DNA of 64,000 bases. It comes from JAEUHO01 sp046350655 (GTDB taxonomy: Bacteria > Planctomycetota > PLA2 > JAEUHO01). The stretch's first letter is position 1, and the number at the start of each line of letters is the position of its first letter. The position numbers and the translations under genes were made by a program. Location of the stretch: assembly GCA_046350655.1 (NCBI GenBank), contig JAXMAB010000006.1, forward strand, positions 124,001 through 188,000. Reading direction: 5' to 3'. This document shows positions 19,398 to 28,508 of the stretch, piece by piece. Below the pieces are notes generated by a model. That model did not search any database. It was not told where the DNA came from and was given only the letters and a program-made list of their open reading frames with translations.

Positions 19398-21992
19398 GTG
19401 GACGCCCTCCCGATCGACCCGCTGCTGCCCGGGATCGTGGACACGGTCCGGCGCACGCGCCGCCTCGTCCTCGAGGCCCCGCCGGGCGCCGGCAAGACCA
19501 CGCGCGTCCCCTCGGCCCTGCTCGACGCGGGCGTCGCGGGCGGGCGCGACGTCGTCGTCCTGCAGCCGCGGCGGCTCGCGGCGCGGATGGCCGCCCGCCG
19601 CGTCGCCGACGAGCGCGGCGAGCGCCTCGGCGACGCCGTGGGCTTCCAGGTCCGCTTCGACCGCGTCGGCGGCGACGGCACGCGCCTGTGGTTCGTGACC
19701 GAGGGCGTCCTCGCGCGGCGCCTGCTCACCGACCCGACGCTCGCGGGCGTCGGCGCCGTCGTCCTCGACGAGTTCCACGAGCGCCACCTCGCGGCGGACG
19801 TGGCGCTGGCGCAGCTGAAGCGCCTGCAGGGGCACGCGAGGCCCGACCTCGCGCTGGTCGTCATGTCGGCCACCCTCGACGCCGAGCCCGTCGCGCGCTA
19901 CCTCGACGACGCGCCCCGCGTGCGGTCGGAGGGCCGCGCGTTCCCCGTGGAGGTCGAGCACCTCGACCGCCGCGACGACCGGCCGCTCGAGACGCAGGTG
20001 GCCGCCGCGCTCGGCCGGCTGTGCGACGGCGGGCTCGCGGGCGACGTGCTCGTCTTCCTGCCCGGCGCCGCCGAGATCCGGCGCTGCGCCGACGCGGTCC
20101 GCGGGCTCGCCGCGCACCACGGCCTCGTCGTCCTGCCGCTCCACGGCGACCTGCCGCCCGACGAGCAGGACCGCGCGGTCCGCCGCGCCGACCGTCGCAA
20201 GGTGGTCCTCTCGACCAACGTCGCCGAGACCTCGGTCACCATCGACGGCGTGGTCGCGGTGATCGACGCCGGCCTCGCGCGCATCGCGTCGTTCGCGCCG
20301 TGGAGCGGCCTGCCCACGCTGCGCACCGAGCCCGTGGCGCGCGCCGCGCTGGCCCAGCGCGCCGGGCGCGCCGGCCGCACGCGGCCCGGCCGATGCCTGC
20401 GGCTGCTCACGCGCGCCGACCACGACGCGCGGCCCGCCTTCGAGCGCCCCGAGGTCGCGCGCCTCGACCTCGCGGAGACCGTCCTCGAGCTGCGCGCGGC
20501 GGGCGACGACCCCGCGGCGTTCCCGTGGTTCGAGCGCCCCCCCGAGGCCGCGCTCGCCGCCGCCGACGCGCTCCTCGCGCGCCTCGGCGCGACCGGCCCC
20601 GACGGCGCGGTGACCGACGCGGGCCGGCGCATGCTGCGCTTCCCGCTGCACCCGCGGCTCGCGCGCCTGCTCGTCGAGGCCGAGGCGCGCGGCGTCGCCG
20701 AGGAGGGCGCCGTCGTCGCCGCGCTCCTCGCCGAGCGCGACGTGCGCCGCGGCACGCGCACGGGCGGGCGCGCGCGCGTCGCCGCGTCCCGCGACGTGGA
20801 CGCGGGGCACAGCGACCTCCTCGCGCGGCTCGACGCGTTCGACGAGGCCGCGGCGCTCCGCTTCCAGCCCGGGCCCTGCGCCGACCGCGGCCTCGACGCG
20901 GGCGCGGCGCGGGCCGTCGACCGCGTCCGCGCGCAGCTCGAGGGGCTCCTGCGGCGCGCGTCGCGCGGCGCCGGCCTGGACGGCCGCCGGGCCTCGCGTC
21001 CCGGACCCTCGACCGCCGCCGACCTCGAGGCCGCGCTCGCCGCGTGCGCCCTCGTCGCCTTCCCCGACCGCGTCGCGAAACGCCGCCGGCCGGACGGGCC
21101 CGAGCTGTTGCTTGCGGGCGGCGGCACGGCGACGCTCGCCGAGGAGAGCGTCGTGCGCGACGCCGCGTTCGTCGTCGCGGTGGACGCCGAGGAGCGCCCG
21201 CGGGGCGACCCGCTCGTGCGCACCGCCGTCGCGGTGTCGCCCGAGGAGCTCGTCGAGGCGTTCCCCGCGCGCGTGCGCGAGGAGGTCGTCGCGCGGTTCG
21301 TCGCCGACGGCGAACGCGTCGAGGCGGTGCGCCGCACGGTCTACGAGGGCTTGGCGCTCGAGGAGGTCCGCGTGCCGGCGTCGGCCGCGCCCGAGGCGGC
21401 GGCGGGGCTCGCGGCCGAGGCGCGGCGCGCCGGCGCGCGGCGGTTCGCCGACGACGGCGCCCTCGACGCTCTGCTCGCGCGGGCGGCCTTCGCCGCGACG
21501 CACGCGCCCGGCGTCGGGCTCGAGGCGCTCGACGAGGCGGCGGCGGGCCGCGCGCTCGAGGCCCTCTGCGCGGGCCGCGCGTCGTTCGCGGAGCTGCGCG
21601 ATGCCGACCTCGTCGGCGCGCTCGTGGGCGCGCTGCCGTCCGCCGCGCGCGCCGCGCTCGAGGCGCTCGCGCCGGAGCGCGTCCGTCTGCACGGCGGCTT
21701 CTCGCCCCGCGTGACGTACGCGCCGGGGCGGCCGCCGTTCGTCGAGGCCCCGCTGCAGGACTTCTTCGGCCAGACCGACGGGCCCCGCGTCGCGGGCGGG
21801 CGCGTGCCGGTGACGCTGCACCTCCTCGCGCCCAACCGCCGGCCCGTGCAGGTGACGACGGACCTCGCCGGGTTCTGGGACCGCCACTACGAGGGCGTGC
21901 GCCGCGAGCTCTCGCGCCGCTACCCGCGCCACGCCTGGCCCGACGACCCGCGGACGGCGGCCCCGCCGACGCGAGGCCCGCGCCGGCGCTGA
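19398..21992 (+). CDS. hrpB: ATP-dependent helicase HrpB
   Basis: 864 residues from GTG at 19398, a usual HrpB length. This is a DEAH-type RNA helicase. Walker A is EAPPGAGKTTRVPSALL, motif Ia LQPRRLAARMAARRVA, Walker B VLDEFHERHLAADVALAQ (DEFH in place of DEVH), motif III VMSATLDA, motif V STNVAETSVTIDGV and motif VI QRAGRAGRTRPGRCLRL. The C-terminus has the HrpB-only region FSPRVTYAPGRPPFVEAPLQ with FFGQTDGPRVAGGRVPVTLH next to it. Cellular role in bacteria poorly known. Three copies of the dispersed repeat fall in the gene (19829, 20987, 21968), the second encoding RRASRPGPS and the third the C-terminal TRGPRR. Confidence 0.95.
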   Translation: MDALPIDPLLPGIVDTVRRTRRLVLEAPPGAGKTTRVPSALLDAGVAGGRDVVVLQPRRLAARMAARRVADERGERLGDAVGFQVRFDRVGGDGTRLWFVTEGVLARRLLTDPTLAGVGAVVLDEFHERHLAADVALAQLKRLQGHARPDLALVVMSATLDAEPVARYLDDAPRVRSEGRAFPVEVEHLDRRDDRPLETQVAAALGRLCDGGLAGDVLVFLPGAAEIRRCADAVRGLAAHHGLVVLPLHGDLPPDEQDRAVRRADRRKVVLSTNVAETSVTIDGVVAVIDAGLARIASFAPWSGLPTLRTEPVARAALAQRAGRAGRTRPGRCLRLLTRADHDARPAFERPEVARLDLAETVLELRAAGDDPAAFPWFERPPEAALAAADALLARLGATGPDGAVTDAGRRMLRFPLHPRLARLLVEAEARGVAEEGAVVAALLAERDVRRGTRTGGRARVAASRDVDAGHSDLLARLDAFDEAAALRFQPGPCADRGLDAGAARAVDRVRAQLEGLLRRASRGAGLDGRRASRPGPSTAADLEAALAACALVAFPDRVAKRRRPDGPELLLAGGGTATLAEESVVRDAAFVVAVDAEERPRGDPLVRTAVAVSPEELVEAFPARVREEVVARFVADGERVEAVRRTVYEGLALEEVRVPASAAPEAAAGLAAEARRAGARRFADDGALDALLARAAFAATHAPGVGLEALDEAAAGRALEALCAGRASFAELRDADLVGALVGALPSAARAALEALAPERVRLHGGFSPRVTYAPGRPPFVEAPLQDFFGQTDGPRVAGGRVPVTLHLLAPNRRPVQVTTDLAGFWDRHYEGVRRELSRRYPRHAWPDDPRTAAPPTRGPRRR

Positions 21993-22024
21993 CCCCCGTC
22001 GTTCCTCCCCGGGCGCCGGGTCCG

Positions 22025-22030
22025 TAGGAT
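22025..22030 (+). promoter_or_regulatory. Candidate -10 box TAGGAT, leaderless start
   Basis: TAGGAT, 6 nt (cagcgc), ATG of the DinB gene at 22037. Confidence 0.5.
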
Positions 22031-22036
22031 CAGCGC

Positions 22037-22540
22037 ATGTTCACCCCCCAGGCCTTCCTCGACTCCTGCGCGCACGAGACGCGCGTCATCGTCCACCTCG
22101 CGTCGAAGGTGTCGCCCGACGCCTACGGCTGGCGGCCGACGCCGAAGCAGCGGTCGGTGCACGAGCTCCTCGGGTACCTCACGACGTGCGCGATCGTGCC
22201 CGCGCGGGCCATGGTCACGGGCACGTGGGACGACTTCGAGACGGTGGGGCGGCAGGAGAAGGCGGTGACGCCGGCGTCGTTCCCGTGGGCCATGGGCCGG
22301 CAGATGGAGGCGCTGACGGCGCTCGTGCGCCCGATCCCCGAGCGCGACTTCCTCGAGAAGGACGCGACCCTGCCGTGGGGGGTGAAGGCGAAGCTCGGGC
22401 CGGCCCTCGTCGACACGGTCCTCAAGGCGCTGGTCGCGTACCGGATGCAATTGTTCCTCTATGCCAAGGCCTCCGGCCGTCACGACCTCGGCCCCGCCAA
22501 CTGCTGGATCGGGGTCGACGGCCCGCCCTCGGCCGGGTAG
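22037..22540 (+). CDS. DinB-like four-helix protein
   Basis: 167 residues from ATG at 22037, placed by the TAGGAT box. MFTPQAFLDSCAHETRVIVH gives the first helix. KQRSVHELLGYLTTCAIVPA contains the His-containing second helix typical of DinB/YfiT-like metal-binding bundles, and LKALVAYRMQLFLYAKASG forms the last helix. Such proteins are often metal-dependent thiol transferases or damage-induced proteins; the specific reaction is unknown. It has no signal peptide, so it is cytoplasmic. Confidence 0.78.
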   Translation: MFTPQAFLDSCAHETRVIVHLASKVSPDAYGWRPTPKQRSVHELLGYLTTCAIVPARAMVTGTWDDFETVGRQEKAVTPASFPWAMGRQMEALTALVRPIPERDFLEKDATLPWGVKAKLGPALVDTVLKALVAYRMQLFLYAKASGRHDLGPANCWIGVDGPPSAG

Positions 22541-22627
22541 GACTCGGGGCCCTCCCGACGTCGGGCCCTGCGGCCGGGGCTAGGATGGTCCCCGGGCGCA
22601 GCGGTCGGTCAGGGCCGGAGACGGTCC

Positions 22628-23788
22628 ATGCGTGTTTCCCCCCGAGTCCTGGTCGCGATCCTCGCGGCTCCCCTGTTCGTCGGCTGTGGTGGCGGAGGCG
22701 GTGGTGGCGGCGGTGGCGGGGGAGGTGGGGGCGGCGGGGGAGGCGGGGGCGGCGGCGCCGCCTTCGACTTCACGCCCGCGTCGCCGGCCACCGTCAGCCT
22801 CGCGCCGAACGTCCCCGCGCGCGCGGTCGCCACGGACTTCAACAACGACTCGAAGCCCGACGTCGTCACCGCGAACCCCGCGCAGGACACGGTGTCGGTG
22901 CTGATCGGCGACGGCGCGGGGCACCTGACGCTCCTCGGCTCGTTCGCCGCCGGCGACGACCCGGAGGGCCTCGCCGTCGCGGACCTGAACGGCGACGGGT
23001 TCCCCGAGGTCGTCGTGACGAACCGCGCGGCCGACACGGTCTCCGTGCTCGTGAACGCCGGGGGGACGTCGCTCGGCGCGCCGACGGCCCTCGCGGCGCC
23101 CAGCCAGCCGTCGGCCGTGGTCGCCGGGTCGCTCGACGCCGGCTCCACCATCGACCTGGTCGTCCTGAGCGGCAACCAGCCGGCGGCGGCCTTCTACGCG
23201 GGCAACGGCAACGCGACGTTCGCCGCCGCCGCCAACTTCGCGACGGTCAGCCCGGCGTCCGACGCCGCGCTCGGCAACGTCGACGGCGACGCCGACCTCG
23301 ACCTCGTCGTGCTCGGGGTGAACGGCATCGTCGACGTCCGCCTGAACACCGGCACGGGCTCGTTCCCGGCGCCGTCGCCGCACCCGGTCGCGGCGGGCAG
23401 CGGCCGCATCGCCGTCGTGCAGGTCGCGGGCACGTCCGCGCCCGACATCGTGTGCACGAACACGACGAGCGGCGCGTTGACCGTCTTCGTGAACGAGGGC
23501 GCGGGCGCGTTCTCGACGGCCGCGATCCCGACGGCGGTCGGCGGCGGTCCCGTCGGCTTCGCGACGGCCGACGTGGACGGCGACACGTTCGTGGACCTGC
23601 TCGTCGCGGCCAGCACGGCGGACGCGGTCCGGATCCTCCCGGGCAACGGCGACGGGACGTTCGACGCGGCGGTGACCGAGAACGTGGGGCTCGCGCCCGA
23701 CACTCCGGTCGCCGGCGCGTTCGGGCCGGGGCTCGGCGTCGCCGTCACCCTCGGCGGGGACGCCGCCGTCTACCTGATGCTGAAGTAG
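22628..23788 (+). CDS. FG-GAP/VCBS repeat lipoprotein with 23-glycine linker
   Basis: 386 residues from ATG at 22628. The signal ends in the lipobox LFVGC, with Cys at residue 20. It is followed directly by 23 consecutive Gly residues (21-43, DNA 22688-22756, mixed GGN codons), which would make a flexible tether from the lipid anchor. The rest is a beta-propeller of FG-GAP/VCBS units with calcium-binding loops: FNNDSKPDVVTANPAQ, LNGDGFPEVVVTNRAADTV, VDGDADLDLVVLGVNGIVDV and VDGDTFVDLLVAASTADAV. It is a surface or periplasmic binding protein, as in many planctomycetes; its ligand is unknown. A TAGGAT box lies about 45 nt upstream. Confidence 0.88.
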   Translation: MRVSPRVLVAILAAPLFVGCGGGGGGGGGGGGGGGGGGGGGGGAAFDFTPASPATVSLAPNVPARAVATDFNNDSKPDVVTANPAQDTVSVLIGDGAGHLTLLGSFAAGDDPEGLAVADLNGDGFPEVVVTNRAADTVSVLVNAGGTSLGAPTALAAPSQPSAVVAGSLDAGSTIDLVVLSGNQPAAAFYAGNGNATFAAAANFATVSPASDAALGNVDGDADLDLVVLGVNGIVDVRLNTGTGSFPAPSPHPVAAGSGRIAVVQVAGTSAPDIVCTNTTSGALTVFVNEGAGAFSTAAIPTAVGGGPVGFATADVDGDTFVDLLVAASTADAVRILPGNGDGTFDAAVTENVGLAPDTPVAGAFGPGLGVAVTLGGDAAVYLMLK

Positions 23789-23855
23789 CGGCGTCCGGAG
23801 GCGCTCGGGTCGCGGCGCGCGGCGGGGCCCGGGCCCCCCCCGCGACCGTCCGCGA

Positions 23856-24398
23856 TCAGCGCGCGCTGCGCAGCTTGGCGGCGAGGTCGGCCGCCGGGCG
23901 GTTGCCGGCCCAGTTCGCCTTCTCCGCGCCGTTCGCGTCGAGGATCGCGACCGTCGGGAACCCGCCGCGCGCCAGGCGCGCGAACTCGCGACCGGTCGTG
24001 GTGTCGGGGTCCACGCGGACGGCGTAGAAGTTCGCCATCTCGGCGTGGACCGAGGCGTCCTGCAGCGCGCCCGCGTCGAGCTTGCGGCAGAAGCCGCACC
24101 AGCTCGCGAGCAGGAAGACCGCGACGGGCTTGCCCGCCGCGCGCGCGCCCGCGAGGGCCTGGGCCATGGACGGGTTCGTCGCGTCGTACCGCGGCGCACC
24201 GGCCGGCATCGACGGGGCGGCGGCGGCCGGCGTGTAGGCCGGCGCGTACGTCGGTGCGGGGGCCCCGTACGACGGCGCGGGGGCCGTGTAGGCGGGAGCG
24301 GGGCGGGCGGCGGCCGCCGTCTGGGTGCGGGTGCCGGACTGGCACGCGGCCGCGGCCAGCAGCGACGGGACGGCGAGGACGAGCGCGATTCGACGCAT
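23856..24398 (-). CDS. Thioredoxin-fold lipoprotein
   Basis: 180 residues, ATG at 24398. Lipobox LLAAAACQS (Cys about residue 19). A Pro/Tyr/Ala-rich linker (PAPAYTAPAPSYGAPAPTYA) leads to a thioredoxin domain with KPVAVFLLASWCGFCRKLDA and the cis-proline loop GGFPTVAILDANG. It is probably a membrane-anchored periplasmic thiol-disulfide protein. A TAGGCT box and GGAG site lie upstream on the minus strand. It is convergent with the FG-GAP gene and divergent from the GDDxY-repeat gene. The third thioredoxin-fold exported protein of the window (36445) is the selenocysteine candidate. Confidence 0.88.
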   Translation of the reverse strand: MRRIALVLAVPSLLAAAACQSGTRTQTAAAARPAPAYTAPAPSYGAPAPTYAPAYTPAAAAPSMPAGAPRYDATNPSMAQALAGARAAGKPVAVFLLASWCGFCRKLDAGALQDASVHAEMANFYAVRVDPDTTTGREFARLARGGFPTVAILDANGAEKANWAGNRPAADLAAKLRSAR

Positions 24399-24517
24399 CG
24401 GGGACTCCAGGGGGACGGGGAAGCCTACCGCCGGACGGGGGCGACCCCGAGAATCGCGGCGCGGCCGTCCCCCCGCCGGGGCCCCGCCTTGCGAAGATCG
24501 CGCCCGCCGGAGGTCCC

Positions 24518-26761
24518 ATGGCCCGTCGCCGCCCCTCGTCCGTCGTCGTCGCCCTCGCGGCCCTCGTCCGGCTCGCCGCCGCCGCCGACGAGAAGCCGCC
24601 GTTCGTGCCGCAGCCCATCGTCTCGTCGCCCGCGCCCGCGGTGACGCCGGTCGCGGGCGGCACGGCCCGCGCCGACCTCGTGGTGCCCGACGCGGTCTGG
24701 GCCGCGGCCGTCGAGGGCCTCGGGCTCGCGCCGGGCGCGGTCGTCGGGTTCACGTCGGAGCAGATGGCGTCGTACGGGCGCGACCAGCGGATCACGCGCC
24801 CGACCTCCCTCCTGTTCCGCGACGTCCGCGCGGTGCCCCGGACGTCGGGGAAGCTCGCGGACGACCTCCTCGCGGCGGCGAAGGACCCGAGCGAGGTGGT
24901 CCGCATGGCGCACGGCCTCGCGGACGCGGTCGCGGGCCGCATGCTCCCGCGCCCCGAGGGCGACGCGTGGGGCCCGGACTGGCTGCCGGCGACGACGCCG
25001 CCCGTGGACGCGCTCGGGCCGGTCCTCGACAAGCTCGCCGAGCGCGCGGGCGGGACCGCGACGCCGCTCGACGACGACCAACGCAAGGCCTGGCGCGCGT
25101 TGCCCGAGCCCCTCCAGCGCTTCGTCGTGCGCGTGCTCGTCGGGTCGTGCGAGGCGCTGCCGTGGCTGCGCGCGGCGTTCGACGAGCCGTTCCTCGTCGC
25201 CGCCCTCGGGGCCCGCGGGCCGGCGGGCCTCGCGTCCCGGGAGCTCCTCCGCTTCGCCGCGCGGCCGTGGACCGACGAGGACGAGACGCAGACCGCCACG
25301 CTCTCGCGCGCGTCCTTCGAGGCGCTCGGCCGCGTCGACCGCGACTACCTCGCGTACGCGTCGGTCGTCCACACCATGCACCTCGCGGTGGCGCTCGCCG
25401 GCTGGGAGGCCACGCGCGCGAACGTGGACCTCGCGAAACTCGAGGGGGCGGCGTTCCGCGTGGACACCCCGCTCGGCGCCGTGCGGATCCTGGGGCCCGG
25501 CGACGACGCCGTGTCGGGCGCCGACGGGCCCGCGTTCCTCGTGCTCGACCTCGGCGGGAAGGACACCTACACGGGCCGGATCGCCGTGCCGTCGTACCCC
25601 GCGGCGCCGATCTCGACCTTCGTGGACCTCGCGGGCGACGACACGTGGGACGGCGGCGACGTCGCCGGCACCCTCGGGTGCGGCCTGTTCGGCCTCGGCG
25701 TCCTCGTGGACCTCGGCGGCGACGACAAGTACACGGTGAAGGAGTCGGGGCTCGGCTGCGCGTGGTACGGCACGGGCCTGCTCTGGGACGCCGCGGGCAA
25801 GGACACGTACGTCGTGCGGACGAAGTGGGGGCAGGGCGCCGCGCACGTAGGGGCGGGCGTGCTCGTGGACCTCGCGGGCGACGATTCGTACGAGTGCGCG
25901 CAGCAGTCGCAAGGCCTCGGCTCGACCTACGGCGCGGGCCTGCTCCTCGACGTCGCGGGCAACGACGCCTACGTGGCGCGCGACGACGGGAACAAGGAGA
26001 AGATCTACAACGACCAGTCCGTCGCGATGGCGCAGGGCTGCGGATACGGTCGGCGCGCCGACCTCGGCGACGGCCACTCGCTCGCGGGCGGCTGGGGCGT
26101 CCTCGTGGACGGCGCGGGCAACGACCGTTACCACGCGCAGTGCTGGGCGCAGGGCTGCGGGTACTGGTGGGCGGTCGGGATCCTCGAGGACCTCGGCGGC
26201 GACGACGTCTACGAGAACGGGAAGTACAGCCTCGGCGCCGCGGCGCACTTCGCCGTGGGCTGCCAGGTCGACCTCGCGGGCGACGACGCCTACAACCAGG
26301 GCGTCGCGACGGCCGTGAACCAGCACCAGGGGCACGCCCGCGACGGCTCCATCGGCGTCTCGATCGACGGCGACGGCAACGACCGCTACCAACTCCGCAA
26401 CATGTGCGGCGGCGCCGCCGACCTCAACAGCGTCGGGCTCTTCTGGGACCGCCGCGGCGACGACGCGTACACGGTGTGGTGGAGCCAGACCGCGGCGCCC
26501 AACGGCTGGGCCGAGACGCCGCCGATGGGCACGGCGTCGCGGTACGAGCCGTTCCGCTCCTTCCGCGACGACCTCGGGTCGTGGGGCGTCTTCCTCGACA
26601 CGGGCGGCAAGGACACGTGGACGTGGAAGGACCTGCCCGCGGACGCGAAGCTCTACCCCGTCGGCGTGCCGTTCGGCGCGGACGGCACGCGCTGGGTCTC
26701 GCGGCCCGGCGGTCGCTCCGCCGGCGTCGGCCTCGACGTGGAGGCGGTGTCACCGCGCTGA
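24518..26761 (+). CDS. Large exported protein with GDDxY solenoid repeats
   Basis: 747 residues from ATG at 24518, with GGAGG 5 nt upstream. Signal peptide about 1-22. Residues 40-330 are a helical domain I do not recognise. From about residue 345 to 700 there are roughly a dozen units of about 25-35 residues with the core LVDLAGDDSYECAQQSQGLG, that is hydrophobic-x-D-L-x-G-(D/N)-D-x-Y followed by a Gly/Gln-rich stretch. Examples are LDLGGKDTYTG, VDLGGDDKYTV, LDVAGNDAYVA and IDGDGNDRYQL. The spacing and Asp/Gly/Asn loops suggest a calcium-binding beta-solenoid, an inference with no family name. One dispersed-repeat copy encodes PAGLASREL (25223-25240). The 3' end overlaps the next minus-strand gene by 12 bp. 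Confidence 0.8.
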   Translation: MARRRPSSVVVALAALVRLAAAADEKPPFVPQPIVSSPAPAVTPVAGGTARADLVVPDAVWAAAVEGLGLAPGAVVGFTSEQMASYGRDQRITRPTSLLFRDVRAVPRTSGKLADDLLAAAKDPSEVVRMAHGLADAVAGRMLPRPEGDAWGPDWLPATTPPVDALGPVLDKLAERAGGTATPLDDDQRKAWRALPEPLQRFVVRVLVGSCEALPWLRAAFDEPFLVAALGARGPAGLASRELLRFAARPWTDEDETQTATLSRASFEALGRVDRDYLAYASVVHTMHLAVALAGWEATRANVDLAKLEGAAFRVDTPLGAVRILGPGDDAVSGADGPAFLVLDLGGKDTYTGRIAVPSYPAAPISTFVDLAGDDTWDGGDVAGTLGCGLFGLGVLVDLGGDDKYTVKESGLGCAWYGTGLLWDAAGKDTYVVRTKWGQGAAHVGAGVLVDLAGDDSYECAQQSQGLGSTYGAGLLLDVAGNDAYVARDDGNKEKIYNDQSVAMAQGCGYGRRADLGDGHSLAGGWGVLVDGAGNDRYHAQCWAQGCGYWWAVGILEDLGGDDVYENGKYSLGAAAHFAVGCQVDLAGDDAYNQGVATAVNQHQGHARDGSIGVSIDGDGNDRYQLRNMCGGAADLNSVGLFWDRRGDDAYTVWWSQTAAPNGWAETPPMGTASRYEPFRSFRDDLGSWGVFLDTGGKDTWTWKDLPADAKLYPVGVPFGADGTRWVSRPGGRSAGVGLDVEAVSPR

Positions 26762-27250
26762 CGCCACGGGGGCCTCACGCACCGGCCAGCCGCGGGCGGC
26801 GAGCGCGTCGACGACGCGCTCCGCCGTCGCGCGGTCCTCGACGCGGACGCGCGACGCGAGCCACACGGGCGGCCGCCCTCCCTTCCGGAGCGCGAGCGCG
26901 TCCGCCAGCCGCGCCGCGAACCGCGTCACGGCGAGGTCGTCGGCCGGCAGCGGGAGCGCCAGCACGGCGGGCGGCGGGCCCGCGTCGCGCTCCGCCGTGC
27001 GGACCTCGTGGACGAGCGCCGCGGGGCCGGGGCCCCGACGCGACACGACCTCGACCTCGAGGTCCGGCTCGCGGGGGGCGCGCACGAAGTCCTCGATCGG
27101 GAACCACGTCGGACTCGGGGCGAGCAGCGCGTACAGGGCCACGCCGACGAGCAGGGTGCCCGCCACGACCCCGGCGACGATCCGCCCCGTGCGGTCCGGT
27201 CGCGCTCGGGCCGGCGCGCCGGGAACCCTCGCGGGGCGGTCGTCGGTCAT
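26750..27250 (-). CDS. Single-span membrane protein, unknown
   Basis: 166 residues, ATG at 27250 overlapping the upstream TGA (ATGA), so coupled to the TPR-like gene. A short Arg/Pro-rich cytoplasmic part precedes one membrane helix (RIVAGVVAGTLLVGVALYAL, about residues 23-42). The outer domain carries ADDLAVTRFAARLADALALR and SRVRVEDRATAERVVDALAA. No family recognised. It overlaps the end of the plus-strand GDDxY gene by 12 bp. Confidence 0.65.
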   Translation of the reverse strand: MTDDRPARVPGAPARARPDRTGRIVAGVVAGTLLVGVALYALLAPSPTWFPIEDFVRAPREPDLEVEVVSRRGPGPAALVHEVRTAERDAGPPPAVLALPLPADDLAVTRFAARLADALALRKGGRPPVWLASRVRVEDRATAERVVDALAARGWPVREAPVASAR

Positions 27251-28179
27251 GCCCGGCCCGCGAGCGCGGCGTCGAGCGCGGCGAGGCTCGCCTCCGCCAT
27301 CGACCGCGCGTCCGCGTCGGTCAACCCCGTCACGAGCGCCGCCGCGGCGTCGCGGTGCGCGCGGGCCGCGCCCGCGTCGCCGCGCGCGTGGTGGGCGAGC
27401 GCGACGACCTCGTGGCCGTAGAACCGCTCGAACGCGTCGCCGCCGTTCGCCTCGATCATCCGCAGGCACGTCGCCGCGTGCTCGAGCGCGCGCTCCACGC
27501 GGCGCGCCTTGCGCAGGCTCTGCGCGAGCCGGTAGTGCGCGCGCTCGGTCTCGAGCCACGTCCCCGCGACCGACCAGTACCGGAGCCCGGTCTCGGCCGC
27601 GCGCACCATCAGCGCGTCGTCGGGGAGCGACCGCGTCGCCTTCTCCTCCAGCGCGCACGCGACGTTGTTGCCCGTCACCGCGAGCGCGCGGGCCGCGGGG
27701 TCGTCCTTGCCCGGGTGGTAGTCGGCGAGCGCGAGCGCCTCCTCGAGCAGCGCCCCCGCGCGCTCCGGCTGCCCCTGGCCCGCGAGCATCGCCGCCGCGA
27801 ACGCCGCGACGCGCACGCGGTTCGACGCGACGGGCTGCCCGGGCACGCGCGCGCGCGCCTCGCACGCGTCGCTCGCGAGCCGCCGCCCCGCGGCCAGGTG
27901 GAGCGCGGCCTGCTGGCGCACCACGGCCTTGCCCTCGGGGGTCTCGGCGTCCTGCGGGCGCCGCGCGGCCACGCGGTCGAGCAGCGCGATCCCCGCGTCG
28001 TAGCGTCCGAGGTGCTCCCCCGCGACGTGCGCGACGAGCGCGGCGACCGGCGCGAGGTGCGCCTTCTCCGTCACGAGGTCGACCCAGCCGTCGAAGCGCG
28101 CGAAGACGCCCTCGGCGTCCTTCGCGTGGTCGGTCCAGCCCTGGTTCACGCGGTCGAGGAGGTTGTCGGGGAGGTTCAT
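27247..28179 (-). CDS. TPR-like helical protein
   Basis: 310 residues, ATG at 28179. It is almost wholly alpha-helical, with tetratricopeptide-like units: LLDRVAARRPQDAETPEGKA, ALLEEALALADYHPGKDDPA and HYRLAQSLRKARRVERALEH. It has no signal peptide. It is the first gene of a two-gene operon with the membrane protein at 26750-27250. It probably acts as a protein-interaction scaffold in the cytoplasm; function unknown. Confidence 0.72.
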   Translation of the reverse strand: MNLPDNLLDRVNQGWTDHAKDAEGVFARFDGWVDLVTEKAHLAPVAALVAHVAGEHLGRYDAGIALLDRVAARRPQDAETPEGKAVVRQQAALHLAAGRRLASDACEARARVPGQPVASNRVRVAAFAAAMLAGQGQPERAGALLEEALALADYHPGKDDPAARALAVTGNNVACALEEKATRSLPDDALMVRAAETGLRYWSVAGTWLETERAHYRLAQSLRKARRVERALEHAATCLRMIEANGGDAFERFYGHEVVALAHHARGDAGAARAHRDAAAALVTGLTDADARSMAEASLAALDAALAGRA

Positions 28180-28508
28180 GTCGGCCCCTGGAGACGCGAG
28201 GCCCGGCGGCCCGCGGCGTCCGAGTCTACCGATCGGGCCGCCGGCGCGCCCCGGCGGCGGCCGGGCCCGGCCCGGCCCATGCACGAGGGGACGAGGTCGG
28301 GGCCGCGGCTGCGACCCGGGCGTATCGCAGGGCCACCGGCGGGCACGAACGCATGCGCCACGGCGCGGAGGCTCGTCGGCGTGGTGCCAGAACACGCTCT
28401 CCTCGCCTCCGCGCCGCGCCCGGGTCGCATCCATCGGCCCCCACCGGCCGCTGTGCATCGTTCAGCCCCGGTCGTGGCTCATCCCTCGTGAATGGACCGG
28501 GCCAGCGG
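28180..28508. other. Intergenic, no gene seen
   Basis: 329 bp upstream of the TPR operon. It holds one dispersed-repeat copy (28190-28209, GGAGACGCGAGGCCCGGCGG) at the very start and presumably the promoter for the TPR operon. I see no conserved RNA or credible reading frame. Confidence 0.5.
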
